A DNA stretch of 64,000 nt from Petropleomorpha daqingensis (GCF_013408985.1 NZ_JACBZT010000001.1:1736001-1800000), one strand, 5' to 3'. Shown: positions 33,685 to 42,309, counted from the first letter of the stretch. Notes: a model not told the origin generated them from the letters alone. A program made the numbers and translations.

Positions 33685-35109
33685 ATGGAGCGTCCTCCGC
33701 GGCATCCGTTGCGCGTGCCGAGCTGGCCGCGGCCGGCGCCGTCCCCACCGGACTTCGCGGCGATCCGGGCCGAGCTCGGCGTGCCGGAGGACTTCCCCGC
33801 GGATGCGCTGGCGGAGGCGGAGGCAGCCGCGGCGCGCCCGCCGCTGCCCGAGCTGGACGCCACCGACGTCGAGCTGGTCACCCTCGATCCGCCGGGCAGC
33901 CGCGACCTCGACCAGGCGGTGCACCTCGCCGAGCGCAACGGCGGCTTCCGGGTCACCTACGCGATCGCCGACGTCGGCGGCTTCGTGCGGCTCGGCGGGG
34001 CGCTGGACGCCGAGGCCCGCCGCCGCGGCCAGACCGTCTACAGCCCCGACCGGCGCGTGCCGCTGCACCCGACCGTGCTCAGCGAGGGCGCGGCCAGCCT
34101 GCTGCCCGGCCAGGTCACGCCCGCCGTCGTCTGGACCCTCGACCTGGACGGCGACGGCGAGCTGACCACCTCCGACGTCCGCCGGGCGCGGGTGCGCAGC
34201 CGCGCGCAGCTGGACTACCCGGGCGTGCAGGCGCAGGCCGACGCCGGCACGCTGCCCGGCGCCCTGGCCCTGCTGCCGCGGATCGGCCGGCTGCTGCTGG
34301 AACGGGCCGCCGACCGCGGCGCCATCGAGCTGGGCACCCCCGAGCAGGAGGTGCAGCCCACGCCGGACGGCGGCTGGACCCTTGTCTTCCGCGGCGACCT
34401 GCCCGTCGAGACGTGGAACGCGCAGATCTCGCTGCTCACCGGCCGGTGCGCGGCCGGGCTGATGCTCGACGGCGGGGTCGGCATCCTGCGCACGCTCCCG
34501 CCGGCCCGCCCCCAGGACGTCGAACGGCTGCGGCTGCTGGCGCCGGCGCTCGGCGTCGACTGGCCGGCCGGTGCGAGCCCCGGCTCGGTGATCAGCGGCC
34601 TGGACGCCGGCGACCCCCGGCACGCGGCGTTCCTCGAGGAGGCGGCGACGCTGCTGCGCGGCTCGGGCTACACCGCCTTCGACGGTGCGCCCCCCGCGCA
34701 GCCGCTGCACAGCGGGGTCGCCGCCCCGTACGCGCACGTCACCGCGCCGCTGCGCCGGCTGGTCGACCGGTTCGGCACCGAGGTCTGCCTGGCGCTGGCC
34801 ACCGGCCGCGGTCCGGGCGACGAGCTGCGCGCGGCCCTGCCCCTGCTCCCCGAGCTCATGGCGACCTCCGACCGTCGCACGCACGAGGTGGAGCGCGCGG
34901 TCGTCGACGCCACGGAGGCGTGGCTCCTGCACGGCCGCGAGGGCGACCGCTTCCCGGCGGTCGCGCTCGACGAGGGCACCGTGGTCCTGGACGAGCTGGC
35001 CGTGCGCGCCCGCTGCGCCGGCCCCCTGACGCCGGGCACCCGGGTGGAGGTCCGGCTGGTCGAGGCCGACGTGGCGAGCCGTAGCGTGCGCTTCGAGGTG
35101 GTGACATGA
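33685..35109 (+). CDS. RNB-domain ribonuclease (RNase II/R family)
   Basis: A 474-residue 3'-5' exoribonuclease-type protein. The catalytic RNB domain has LDPPGSRDLDQAVHLAER (Asp metal ligands in a D-PPGSRDLDQ motif), AIADVGGFV, RRVPLHPTVLSEGAASLLPG, the RARVRSRAQLDYPGVQAQAD segment and APYAHVTAPLRRLVDRFGTE. There is no N-terminal cold-shock domain, and the S1-like end is short, as in the compact actinobacterial form. The stop overlaps the aminotransferase start (ATGA), an unexpected metabolic partner. Confidence 0.9.
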   Translation: MERPPRHPLRVPSWPRPAPSPPDFAAIRAELGVPEDFPADALAEAEAAAARPPLPELDATDVELVTLDPPGSRDLDQAVHLAERNGGFRVTYAIADVGGFVRLGGALDAEARRRGQTVYSPDRRVPLHPTVLSEGAASLLPGQVTPAVVWTLDLDGDGELTTSDVRRARVRSRAQLDYPGVQAQADAGTLPGALALLPRIGRLLLERAADRGAIELGTPEQEVQPTPDGGWTLVFRGDLPVETWNAQISLLTGRCAAGLMLDGGVGILRTLPPARPQDVERLRLLAPALGVDWPAGASPGSVISGLDAGDPRHAAFLEEAATLLRGSGYTAFDGAPPAQPLHSGVAAPYAHVTAPLRRLVDRFGTEVCLALATGRGPGDELRAALPLLPELMATSDRRTHEVERAVVDATEAWLLHGREGDRFPAVALDEGTVVLDELAVRARCAGPLTPGTRVEVRLVEADVASRSVRFEVVT

Positions 35110-36293
35110 CCCGCGTGCCCTACCTGTCGGCCCGGCTGCAGGGCTTCGGGACGACGATCTTCGCCGAGATGAGCGCCCTGGCCGTGGCCACCGGCGCGGT
35201 CAACCTCGGCCAGGGCTTCCCCGACTACCCCGGCCCCGACGAGGTGCTCGACGTCGCCCGCGCCGCGATCGGCACCGGGCACGACCAGTACCCGCCCGGC
35301 CCGGGCATCCCCGAGCTGCGGCTGGCGATCGCCGACCACGTGCAGCACTTCCGCGGCCTCGGCTACGACCCCGACACCGAGGTGCTGGTCACCGCCGGGG
35401 CCACCGAGGCGCTGGCCGCCGCGCTGATCGCGCTGCTCGAGCCCGGCGACGAGGTCGTGCTCTTCGAGCCGATGTACGACAGCTACGCCGCGGGCGTGGC
35501 CATGGCCGGCGGCGTGCTGCGGCCGGTGCCGCTGCGCCCACCGGCCGGGGACGACGGACCGTGGAGCTTCGACCCCGACGAGGTGCGGGCCGCCGTCACG
35601 CCGCGGACGAAGCTGCTGCTGCTCAACACCCCGCACAACCCCACCGGCAAGGTGTTCACCGCCGAGGAGCTGGGCCAGCTGGCCGCCCTGGCCATGGAGC
35701 ACGAGCTGCTGGTGCTCACCGACGAGGTCTACGAGCACCTGGTCTTCTCCGGGGCCGAGCACCGCTCGATCGCCACCCTGCCGGGCATGCGCGAGCGCAC
35801 GATCGTCGTCAGCAGCGCCGGCAAGACGTTCAACACCACCGGCTGGAAGATCGGCTGGATCTGCGCGCCGGCCGAGCTGGTGACCGCCGTCCGCACGGCC
35901 AAGCAGTTCCTCACCTACGTCAGCGGTGGGCCGTTCCAGCCCGCGATCGCCGCCGGGCTGCGGCTGCCCGACGAGTACTTCACCGGGATCGCCCGCGACC
36001 TCGAGTACCGGCGCGACGTCCTGGTCCAGGGCCTGCGCGAGGCGGGGCTGCCGGTGATCAGCCCGGAGGCCACGTACTTCGCGACGGTCGACGTCCGCCC
36101 CGTGCAGCCGGACGGCGACGGGCTGGCGTTCTGCCGCTCGCTGCCGGAGCGGGCCGGTGTCGTCGGCGTCCCGACTGTGGTGTTCTACGACCCGGCGCAC
36201 GCGCACCTGGGCCGGCACCTGGTCCGGTTCGCGTTCTGCAAGCGCGACGAGGTGCTCGGCGTTGCGGTGAAGCGGTTGAGGGAGATGGCATGA
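35106..36293 (+). CDS. PLP-dependent class I/II aminotransferase (glutamine transaminase/DapC-like)
   Basis: A 395-residue fold-type I enzyme. NLGQGFPDYPGPDEVLDVAR and HDQYPPGPGIPELRLAIADH open the protein; LLLNTPHNPTGKVFTAEEL and TDEVYEHLVF hold the PLP-ring Asn and Asp; and SSAGKTFNTTGWKIGWICAP carries the Schiff-base Lys. It belongs to the kynurenine/glutamine transaminase K and methionine transaminase (YbdL) group. It overlaps by 4 nt with the downstream carbon-nitrogen hydrolase, a common pairing in which the hydrolase removes the alpha-ketoglutaramate made by transamination. Confidence 0.92.
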   Translation: MTRVPYLSARLQGFGTTIFAEMSALAVATGAVNLGQGFPDYPGPDEVLDVARAAIGTGHDQYPPGPGIPELRLAIADHVQHFRGLGYDPDTEVLVTAGATEALAAALIALLEPGDEVVLFEPMYDSYAAGVAMAGGVLRPVPLRPPAGDDGPWSFDPDEVRAAVTPRTKLLLLNTPHNPTGKVFTAEELGQLAALAMEHELLVLTDEVYEHLVFSGAEHRSIATLPGMRERTIVVSSAGKTFNTTGWKIGWICAPAELVTAVRTAKQFLTYVSGGPFQPAIAAGLRLPDEYFTGIARDLEYRRDVLVQGLREAGLPVISPEATYFATVDVRPVQPDGDGLAFCRSLPERAGVVGVPTVVFYDPAHAHLGRHLVRFAFCKRDEVLGVAVKRLREMA

Positions 36294-37051
36294 GGATCGC
36301 GGCGGTGCAGCACGACATCGTGTGGGAGGACCGCGACGCCAACTTCGCGCGGCTCGCCCCGTGGATCGCCGGCGCGGCGGGCGCCGGTGCCGAGCTTGTG
36401 CTGCTCACCGAGACGTTCTCGACGGGCTTCTCGATGACGCCGGGCATCGGCGAGCCCGAGGGCGGCCCGTCCGCGCAGTTCCTGCAGGCGCAGGCCGCCG
36501 AGCACGGCGTCTGGGTGGGCGGCACCTGTCCCGAGATCGCCGCGGACGGCGAGCTGCCCTACAACTCCTTCGTCCTGGCCGGGCCGGACGGGACGACGCA
36601 CCGCTACCGCAAGCTGCACCCGTTCACCCACGCCGGCGAGCACGAGCGGTTCCGGGCGGGGGAGAAGCCGACCAGCGTGGAGATCGGGGGCCTGCGGATC
36701 ACGCCGTTCATCTGCTACGACCTGCGCTTCGCGAACGTGTTCTGGGACGCCGCGCCGGCCACCGACGTCTACCTGGTGCCGGCGAACTGGCCCAGCCCGC
36801 GCCGGCACCACTGGCAGACGCTGCTGCAGGCCCGCGCGATCGAGAACCAGGCGTACGTGGTCGGCGTGAACCGGGTCGGCGCCGACGGCAACGGTCTCGA
36901 GCACCTCGGCGACAGCCGGATCGTCAGCCCGATGGGCGAGCTGCTGGCCACGGCGGCCGGCGTCGAGACGATGCTGCTCGCGGACGTCGACGCGGCTGAG
37001 GTCGCCGCGACCCGCGAGAAGTTCGCCTTCATGCCCGACCGCAGGCCCTAG
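36290..37051 (+). CDS. Carbon-nitrogen hydrolase (omega-amidase-like)
   Basis: A 253-residue nitrilase-superfamily amidase. The catalytic Glu-Lys-Cys triad is in LLTETFSTGF, YRKLHPF and ICYDLRF. It resembles YafV/Nit2 omega-amidases that hydrolyse alpha-ketoglutaramate or alpha-ketosuccinamate. The ATG overlaps the aminotransferase stop (ATGA), so the two are translated together; together they would recycle glutamine-derived ketoacids or salvage methionine. Confidence 0.9.
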   Translation: MRIAAVQHDIVWEDRDANFARLAPWIAGAAGAGAELVLLTETFSTGFSMTPGIGEPEGGPSAQFLQAQAAEHGVWVGGTCPEIAADGELPYNSFVLAGPDGTTHRYRKLHPFTHAGEHERFRAGEKPTSVEIGGLRITPFICYDLRFANVFWDAAPATDVYLVPANWPSPRRHHWQTLLQARAIENQAYVVGVNRVGADGNGLEHLGDSRIVSPMGELLATAAGVETMLLADVDAAEVAATREKFAFMPDRRP

Positions 37052-37092
37052 CGGAGTGCCACGGCGCGGAAAGCGCGCCCGTGGCACTCCGC
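37051..37092. terminator. Bidirectional hairpin terminator
   Basis: GCGGAGTGCCAC (37051-37062) pairs perfectly with GTGGCACTCCGC (37081-37092). The inner GGCGCG/CGCGCC extends the stem with one bulged C around loop GAAAG. It fills the whole 41-nt gap between convergent hydrolase (+) and antiporter (-) stops. Confidence 0.88.
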
Positions 37093-38697
37093 TCAGTCGT
37101 CGTCGACGGGGCCGGAGAGGCGGACCTCCTCGGCGTCCAGCTGGTTCTGCATGCGCACCAGCACCAGGTCGTCGATGCGGCGGTCGTGGCGCAGTTGGGC
37201 GAGCGCCCGGCGCTTGTCCGCGAGCAGCGCCACCCGCAGCCGGCGTGCGGCCTTGAGCGCGGCCAGGGAATCGCGGTCGCGATCCTCGGCCTCGCCGTCC
37301 AGCACCGCGTACTTCAGCTCCAGCTCGCGCAGGTGCTCCTCGTAGTCGGCGTGCACCTGCTTCCAGACGTCGTCGGGCACGCCGAGCTCGGCGGCGCGGT
37401 CCTCCATCGCATCCATGGCCGCCCGGGTCGCCTCGCGCTGGGCCAGCCGCTGCTCCTCGGTCTCGCGGCTGTCCTCCGGCAGGTGCGCCCAGCGGACGAC
37501 GGCCGGCAGCGTGAGGCCCTGCACGACCAGCGTGAACACGATGACGCCGAAGGTCACCAGCAGCACGAGGTCGCGGCCCTCCAGCGGCCCGCCGCCGTCC
37601 ATGGTGGCGGGGATGGCGAGCGCCGCGGCCAGCGAGACCGCGCCGCGGAAGCCCGCCCACGCCAGCGGCTGGCGCTGGCGAAAGCCCACCCGGCGCAGGC
37701 GCTGCGCCGGTCGGCGGTCGATCGCCCGGATCAGGTACGGCGTCGAGTTCGACCACACCAGCCGGGTGCCGACGACGACGAGCGAGACCAGCAGCGCGAT
37801 CGCCGAGCCCGCCAGCAGCTCCGACGCGCTGCGGCCGGCCACCACGGCGTGCAGCTCCAGGCCGATGAGCACGAACAGCGCCCCGTTGAGCACGTAGCTG
37901 GTCAGGGTCCAGAAGGCGCGGGACTGGACGCGCGTGCGGGCCGGGATCAGCGTCGGCGGGATCTGGGTGAGCGCCAGCCCGGCCGTGACGACGGCGACCA
38001 CCCCGGAGGCGCCCAGCAGCTCGGCGGGGAGGTAGGCGACGAACGGGGTGAGCAGCCCGACCAGGTTCTCCAGCCGGACGTCGTGCAGCCGCCGGCGCAC
38101 GAGCACGGCCAGGCTGGCGACGGCCAGGCCCGCGGCGATGCCCCCGACGTAGGACCACGCCAGCCGCCACGCGATCCCGCCCGCGCCGATCTCCAGGGTG
38201 CCGACGGCGATCCCCACCGCGACGCCGTAGACGGCCAGCGCGGTGCCGTCGTTGATCAGGCTCTCCGCGCGCAGCAGCGTGGCCTGGCGCCGGGGCAGCC
38301 GGCCGGCGACGGCGGCGACCGCGGTCGCGTCGGTGGGCGCGAGGACGGCGCCCAGCACCCAGGCCATCGGCCAGGACAGGCCCAGCGCGTGCCCGACCAG
38401 CGCGACGGTCGTCGCCGTGACCAGCACGAGGACGACCGACGACAGGAAGATCACGCGGACGTTCGCCCGCGCTTCGCGCAGCGACGTGTTCAGCGACTCC
38501 CAGTACAGGAGGGCCGGCAGGAAGAGGAACAGCACCACCTCGGGCGGCATCTCGACGTCGCCGAGGCCCGGCACGAAGCCGACGGCGACGCCGAGCAGCA
38601 GCTGGACGAGGGGCGCCGGCAGCCTCAGCCACGGGGCCAGGACGCCGCCGAGCAGCACCAGCACCCCGATGACGACGACGATCTCCAGGCCTCGCAC
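37093..38697 (-). CDS. Na+/H+ antiporter, CPA1 (NhaP/NhaG) family
   Basis: A 534-residue protein with about 12 membrane helices (residues 1-400) and a cytosolic C-terminal helical tail (about 420-534) rich in charged residues. Diagnostic segments are LFLFLPALLYWESLNTSLRE, VLGAVLAPTDATAVAAVAGR (the TD ion-binding helix) and LLRAESLINDGTALAVYGVA (ESLINDGTA motif), then WAGFRGAVSLAAALAIP. It exchanges cytoplasmic Na+ for H+ and supports pH and salt homeostasis. Start is GTG 38697. Confidence 0.93.
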   Translation of the reverse strand: MRGLEIVVVIGVLVLLGGVLAPWLRLPAPLVQLLLGVAVGFVPGLGDVEMPPEVVLFLFLPALLYWESLNTSLREARANVRVIFLSSVVLVLVTATTVALVGHALGLSWPMAWVLGAVLAPTDATAVAAVAGRLPRRQATLLRAESLINDGTALAVYGVAVGIAVGTLEIGAGGIAWRLAWSYVGGIAAGLAVASLAVLVRRRLHDVRLENLVGLLTPFVAYLPAELLGASGVVAVVTAGLALTQIPPTLIPARTRVQSRAFWTLTSYVLNGALFVLIGLELHAVVAGRSASELLAGSAIALLVSLVVVGTRLVWSNSTPYLIRAIDRRPAQRLRRVGFRQRQPLAWAGFRGAVSLAAALAIPATMDGGGPLEGRDLVLLVTFGVIVFTLVVQGLTLPAVVRWAHLPEDSRETEEQRLAQREATRAAMDAMEDRAAELGVPDDVWKQVHADYEEHLRELELKYAVLDGEAEDRDRDSLAALKAARRLRVALLADKRRALAQLRHDRRIDDLVLVRMQNQLDAEEVRLSGPVDDD

Positions 38698-38752
38698 AGA
38701 ACAATCCTGCCGCGCGGGGGGCCCGGAGCGGAGCCCCCTCCGGAACCTCGGC

Positions 38753-39118
38753 TCAGTAGGAGAACGTCACCGCGGGGTCGTCGCCGATCCACTGCCACAT
38801 GGGCACGGTGCCGCCGAGCTCGGCGCCCTCGATGAGCATGCCCTTGTCGAGCTTCCTCGAGTCGAAGCAGATCGGGCAGACCAGGAACGTCCCGCCGGCC
38901 TTGCCGTACCGCTCGAGCAGGGAGGGCAGCGGCGGGCAGCCCTCGCACGCCGTGCCGGTCGCGACCCCTTCCGTGGCCAGCCGGACGGCCTCCTTGGTCA
39001 GGAACATCAGCGTCTGCCGTCCCTGCTCGGCGGCCCCGACCGCGACGAGGAACGCGATCATGACCTTCTCCGGGTCCTCCATGCCCGTGGTCAGGCTGAT
39101 GACCGACTTGTTCGCCAT
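38753..39118 (-). CDS. DsrE family protein
   Basis: A 121-residue DsrE/DsrF-like protein. It opens MANKSVISLTTGMEDPEKVM, has LVAVGAAEQGRQTLMFLTKE, a Cys-x2-Cys (ACEGCPPL) and FLVCPICFDSRKLDKGMLIE with a second Cys pair. DsrE-fold proteins carry persulfide sulfur or act in redox signalling. The ATG follows GGAGGTGGAG. It is divergent from a tetR gene and flanked by its operator. Confidence 0.88.
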   Translation of the reverse strand: MANKSVISLTTGMEDPEKVMIAFLVAVGAAEQGRQTLMFLTKEAVRLATEGVATGTACEGCPPLPSLLERYGKAGGTFLVCPICFDSRKLDKGMLIEGAELGGTVPMWQWIGDDPAVTFSY

Positions 39119-39135
39119 GGCTCCACCTCCGGCTA

Positions 39136-39189
39136 GTTAGCACGACCGTTCGTGCTATGGCAGAGGAAAGTACGAACGGTCGTGCTAAC
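39136..39189. promoter_or_regulatory. Double TetR operator between dsrE-like and tetR genes
   Basis: A perfect 18-nt inverted repeat, GTTAGCACGACCGTTCGT (39136-39153) and ACGAACGGTCGTGCTAAC (39172-39189). Each half is itself a palindromic operator: AGCACGA-ccgt-TCGTGCT at 39139-39156, and AGTACGA-acgg-TCGTGCT with one mismatch on the other side. Two TetR dimers could bind and repress both divergent genes. Confidence 0.8.
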
Positions 39190-39197
39190 TTGTCAAG

Positions 39198-39845
39198 GTG
39201 AGTGCCGCTCCCTCGGAGGACGTCCTCCTCGAGCCGCTGCCGCGGGCGCGCAAGACGCGCTCCGACGGCCAGCGCACGCGCGCGGCGATCCTGCGCGAGG
39301 CCGTCTCCCTCGCTACCGTCGACGGGCTGGAGGGGCTGTCCATCGGCAACCTCGCCGACGCCCTGAAGATGAGCAAGAGCGGCCTCTACGCCCACTTCGG
39401 CTCGAAGCAGGAACTGCAGCTGGCCACCGTCGACGAGGCGGGGCGCATCTTCCAGCTGGAGGTCATCGGCCCCGCCCTGGCCGCGCCCACGCCTGTGGCC
39501 CGGCTGGTCGCCGTCTGCGACGCCTTCTTCGACCACTTGGAGCGCCGCACGTTCCCCGGCGGCTGCTTCTTCGCGGGGGCGGCGCTGGAGATGGGCACCC
39601 GCCCCGGCCCGGTGAAGGACCGGGTGGCCGCCTTCCAGTCGCGGTTCCACCAGCTGCTGCAGCAGGTCGCGGCCGCGGCGGTGCAGCAGGGCGACCTGCC
39701 CGACGACGAGGACCCGGTGGCCCTCGCCTTCGAGCTGAACGGGATCATCCTGGCCGCCGACACCAACTTCGTGCTGCACGACGACCCGGGGGCCCTCGAG
39801 ATCGCCCGGAAGGTGGTCCGCCGGAGGCTCGGCGTCAGCGCGTAG
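39198..39845 (+). CDS. TetR family transcriptional regulator
   Basis: A 215-residue repressor with its helix-turn-helix at about 25-75 (AILREAVSLATVDGLEGLSI, then LKMSKSGLYAHFGSKQELQL) and a TetR_C-type ligand domain with RRTFPGGCFFAGAALEMGTR, resembling the YcdC/LfrR-like group. GTG start at 39198. Divergent from the DsrE gene with paired operators between, so autoregulation is expected. Ligand unknown. Its 3' end overlaps a small convergent gene by 11 bp. Confidence 0.92.
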   Translation: MSAAPSEDVLLEPLPRARKTRSDGQRTRAAILREAVSLATVDGLEGLSIGNLADALKMSKSGLYAHFGSKQELQLATVDEAGRIFQLEVIGPALAAPTPVARLVAVCDAFFDHLERRTFPGGCFFAGAALEMGTRPGPVKDRVAAFQSRFHQLLQQVAAAAVQQGDLPDDEDPVALAFELNGIILAADTNFVLHDDPGALEIARKVVRRRLGVSA

Positions 39846-40074
39846 CCGCCTCCTGGTGGGTCGCGCCGTTGGACCGCTGCCGGGCGCTGGCCATCTCCGG
39901 CATGGGACCGCCGGCGGCGAGCCGGTAGGCCTCGGCCAGCTCCAGGAGGAGATGGGCCTTCTCCGGCGCCCGCAGGGCCGACTTCATGTTCGTCTCGGCC
40001 TGGTCCTTGATCGCCGTGAACAGGGCTTCCTGCGCTTCTCGCTTCGCCTCGTGTGCCAACGGACGCTCCCTCAT
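39835..40074 (-). CDS. Small conserved hypothetical protein
   Basis: A protein of 79 residues from ATG 40074, or 74 from TTG 40059, which has the better ribosome site GAGGGAG six bases upstream. The core is a helical HEAKREAQEALFTAIKDQAE and LRAPEKAHLLLELAEAYRLA, followed by a polar tail. No function recognised. It overlaps the convergent tetR end by 11 bp. Confidence 0.65.
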   Translation of the reverse strand: MRERPLAHEAKREAQEALFTAIKDQAETNMKSALRAPEKAHLLLELAEAYRLAAGGPMPEMASARQRSNGATHQEAATR

Positions 40075-40184
40075 CCTGGGTCGGCCCGGCGCCGATGTCC
40101 CCCCGAGGCTGACCGACCAGACCCTCGGGTTAGCCGAGGATCGCGAGCGCAAAACGCCGGTCCGTGCGGCAGGGTGCCGGACGG

Positions 40185-40266
40185 TGATCAGGTGACCTGA
40201 TCAAACGCTGTCCGACCGCACCAACGCTGGTGCAGGAGGACAGCCGGTGATCAGGTCACCTGATCA
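40185..40266 (-). repeat. 82-bp composite palindromic element, copy B
   Basis: Reads as the reverse complement of 33575-33656. The outer 19-nt palindromes TGATCAGGTGACCTGATCA (40185-40203) and TGATCAGGTCACCTGATCA (40248-40266) flank the central CTGTCC...GGACAG hairpin (40208-40243). It ends 12 nt from the stop of the minus-strand acyl-CoA dehydrogenase, so relative to that gene it has the same orientation as copy A has to the acyl-CoA ligase. Confidence 0.85.
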
Positions 40267-40278
40267 ACGCCTGCCCTG

Positions 40279-41496
40279 TCAGCGGGCGCGCAGCTCGCGC
40301 CGGGCGATGACCATCTCGTGCACCTCGTCCGGGCCGTCGGCGATCTGCAGCAGCCGCGCCTGCGCGTAGAGCGACGCCAGGGGGGTGTCCTGGCTGACCC
40401 CCATGCCGCCGTGCGCCTGGATCGCCCGGTCGACCACGTACTTGGTCACCTCGGGGGTGGCGACCTTGATCGCGGCGACCTCGGTGCGCGCGCCCTGGTT
40501 GCCGACGGTGTCGATCAGCCACGCCGTCTTGAGCACCAGCAGCCGGGCCTGCTCGATCCGGATGCGGGACTGGGCGATCCAGTGCTGGACGACGCCCTGC
40601 TCGGCGACCGGCTTGCCGAAGGCGACCCGCTGCTTGACCCGGTCGACCATGAGGTCCACCGCCCGCTCCGCCATGCCCAGCAGCCGCATGCAGTGGTGGA
40701 TCCGGCCGGGCCCCAGCCGCGCCTGGGCGAGCGCGAAGCCGGAGCCGGGCTCGCCGAGCAGGTTGGACGCCGGCACCCGGACGTCGTCGTAGTGGATCAC
40801 CGCGTGCCCGCCGTGCGCGGCGTCGGAGTAGCCGAACACGCTGGTCGAGCGCTCGATCGTGACGCCGGGGGTGTCCATCGGCACGAGGATCATCGACTGC
40901 CGGCGGTGCGGCTCGGCGTCCGGATCGGTGACGCCCATGACGATCGCGATCCGGCAGTTGGGGTTCATCGCACCCGAGGACCACCACTTGCGCCCCTGGA
41001 TGACGTACTCGTCGCCGTCCCGGCGGATCTCGGTGCGGATGTTCGTGGCGTCGGACGATGCGACCGCGGGCTCGGTCATCGAGAAGACCGACCGGATCTC
41101 CCCGGCGAGCAGCGGTTCGAGCCACTCCGCGCGCTGCTGCTCGGTGCCGAACAGCGACAGCAGCTCCATGTTGCCGGTGTCCGGCGCCGCGGAGTTCACC
41201 GCCTCGGGGGCCAGCGCGGGGCTGCGCCCGGTGAGCTCGGCCAGCGGGGCGTACTGCAGGTTGGTCAGCCCGGCGCCGTAGCCGTGCCGCTCGTGGTGCT
41301 CCTTGGGCAGGAAGAGGTTCCACAGCCCCCGCGAGCGCGCCTCGGCCTGGAGCTCCTCGATGATCGGCGGGCGCGCCCAGCCCGACTCCTGCACCTGCTC
41401 GTCGAACGCCGCTTCCGCGGGGTAGATCCGCTCGTCCAGAAAGGCCTGGAGCTGCTCGGCGAGCTCGGTGGTCCGGGGATCAGGGGCGAAGTCCAC
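40279..41496 (-). CDS. Acyl-CoA dehydrogenase (ACAD10/11-like)
   Basis: A 405-residue FAD enzyme of the long N-terminal helix subgroup. It contains SLFGTEQQRAEWLEPLLAGE, SMTEPAVASSDATNIRTEIR, GRKWWSSGAMNPNCRIAIVM and the C-terminal AIQAHGGMGVSQDTPLASLY with ADGPDEVHEMVIARREL. The ADGPDEVH segment is characteristic of ACAD10/11-type enzymes, which in bacteria and animals can act on 4-hydroxyacyl-CoA derivatives; the exact substrate here is not known. Start is GTG 41496. It is followed by the palindromic element. Confidence 0.9.
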   Translation of the reverse strand: MDFAPDPRTTELAEQLQAFLDERIYPAEAAFDEQVQESGWARPPIIEELQAEARSRGLWNLFLPKEHHERHGYGAGLTNLQYAPLAELTGRSPALAPEAVNSAAPDTGNMELLSLFGTEQQRAEWLEPLLAGEIRSVFSMTEPAVASSDATNIRTEIRRDGDEYVIQGRKWWSSGAMNPNCRIAIVMGVTDPDAEPHRRQSMILVPMDTPGVTIERSTSVFGYSDAAHGGHAVIHYDDVRVPASNLLGEPGSGFALAQARLGPGRIHHCMRLLGMAERAVDLMVDRVKQRVAFGKPVAEQGVVQHWIAQSRIRIEQARLLVLKTAWLIDTVGNQGARTEVAAIKVATPEVTKYVVDRAIQAHGGMGVSQDTPLASLYAQARLLQIADGPDEVHEMVIARRELRAR

Positions 41497-41505
41497 CCCG
41501 GCACG

Positions 41506-42309
41506 CTAGCGAGCGGGGCCCTGCTGGTCGACGGCGATCTGCTCGCGCTGCACCTGGCGGGTCACCGTCTCCTGGCCCGCCACGACCTCGGTGCGCAGGC
41601 GCACCCGCTCGGTGGGCACGACCTCCACGCCCACCACCGGCCGCTCGGTGTGCAGCACGATCTCGTCGGGCAGCTCCCCACCGGCCCCGGTCGGGACCAG
41701 CGACTCCCCGGGCTCGTCGGGCGCGTCCAGCGGCACCTCCTCGACGCGGATCTCCTCGCGCCGGATCGGGACGGTGAGCTGCACCTCCTCGGTGACGACG
41801 TACTTCACGACCCGGACCCGGGTGGCGGCGACCTGCTCGGTGCCGACCCGCAGCTGCTCCTCGGAGCGGACCATCCCCCCGTCCGTGGCCTGGTCGGGGG
41901 CCGCGTGCCGGCCGCTGTGCTCCTCCTCGTCCGGCCCGGCGCCGGCGGGGGTGAGGCCCGTGGCGTCCGCCGTCCACGCCGGCTCGCCGGTGCCGGCCGG
42001 CTCGAGGCCGTAGTGACGGCGCAGCTGCGCCTCGTCGTCCGGGCCCAGGTGGCCGCCGTCGCCGACCTCGGGAGCCGATCGGACCGCGTCCTTGGTCACC
42101 GGCAGGACCAGCCGGCCCTCGGACAGCGAGGCGCTCTGCACGGGCACCAGCGACGTGCGGGTGCCGAACAGGCCCGTCGTCACGGCGACCCACGTGGGTG
42201 TGCCGGTGCGGTCGTCGGCGAAGAAGTGCTCGACGGTGCCGAGCTTGCCGCCCTCGGCGTCGTAGGCGGTGCCGCCGACTGCGGCGGACACCTCGCGCTC
42301 GGTCAACAT
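41506..42309 (-). CDS. PRC-barrel and DUF2382 domain protein
   Basis: A 267-residue protein. Residues 1-85 are a PRC-barrel (GGTAYDAEGGKLGTVEHFFA, TGTPTWVAVTTGLFGTRTSL). An acidic, Gly-rich linker follows, then the DUF2382 region (VPIRREEIRVEEVPLDAPDE, RVRLRTEVVAGQETVTRQVQ with the repeated VxxExVxxxR pattern). This is the common actinobacterial stress-associated pair of domains; molecular role unknown. The ATG at 42309 lies 125 nt from the divergent CYTH-CHAD gene. Confidence 0.9.
   Translation of the reverse strand: MLTEREVSAAVGGTAYDAEGGKLGTVEHFFADDRTGTPTWVAVTTGLFGTRTSLVPVQSASLSEGRLVLPVTKDAVRSAPEVGDGGHLGPDDEAQLRRHYGLEPAGTGEPAWTADATGLTPAGAGPDEEEHSGRHAAPDQATDGGMVRSEEQLRVGTEQVAATRVRVVKYVVTEEVQLTVPIRREEIRVEEVPLDAPDEPGESLVPTGAGGELPDEIVLHTERPVVGVEVVPTERVRLRTEVVAGQETVTRQVQREQIAVDQQGPAR

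Noticed and set aside
42187-42202. CCCACGTGGG as another parS-like site
   Set aside because: It lacks the GTT/AAC arms and lies inside the PRC-barrel coding sequence.
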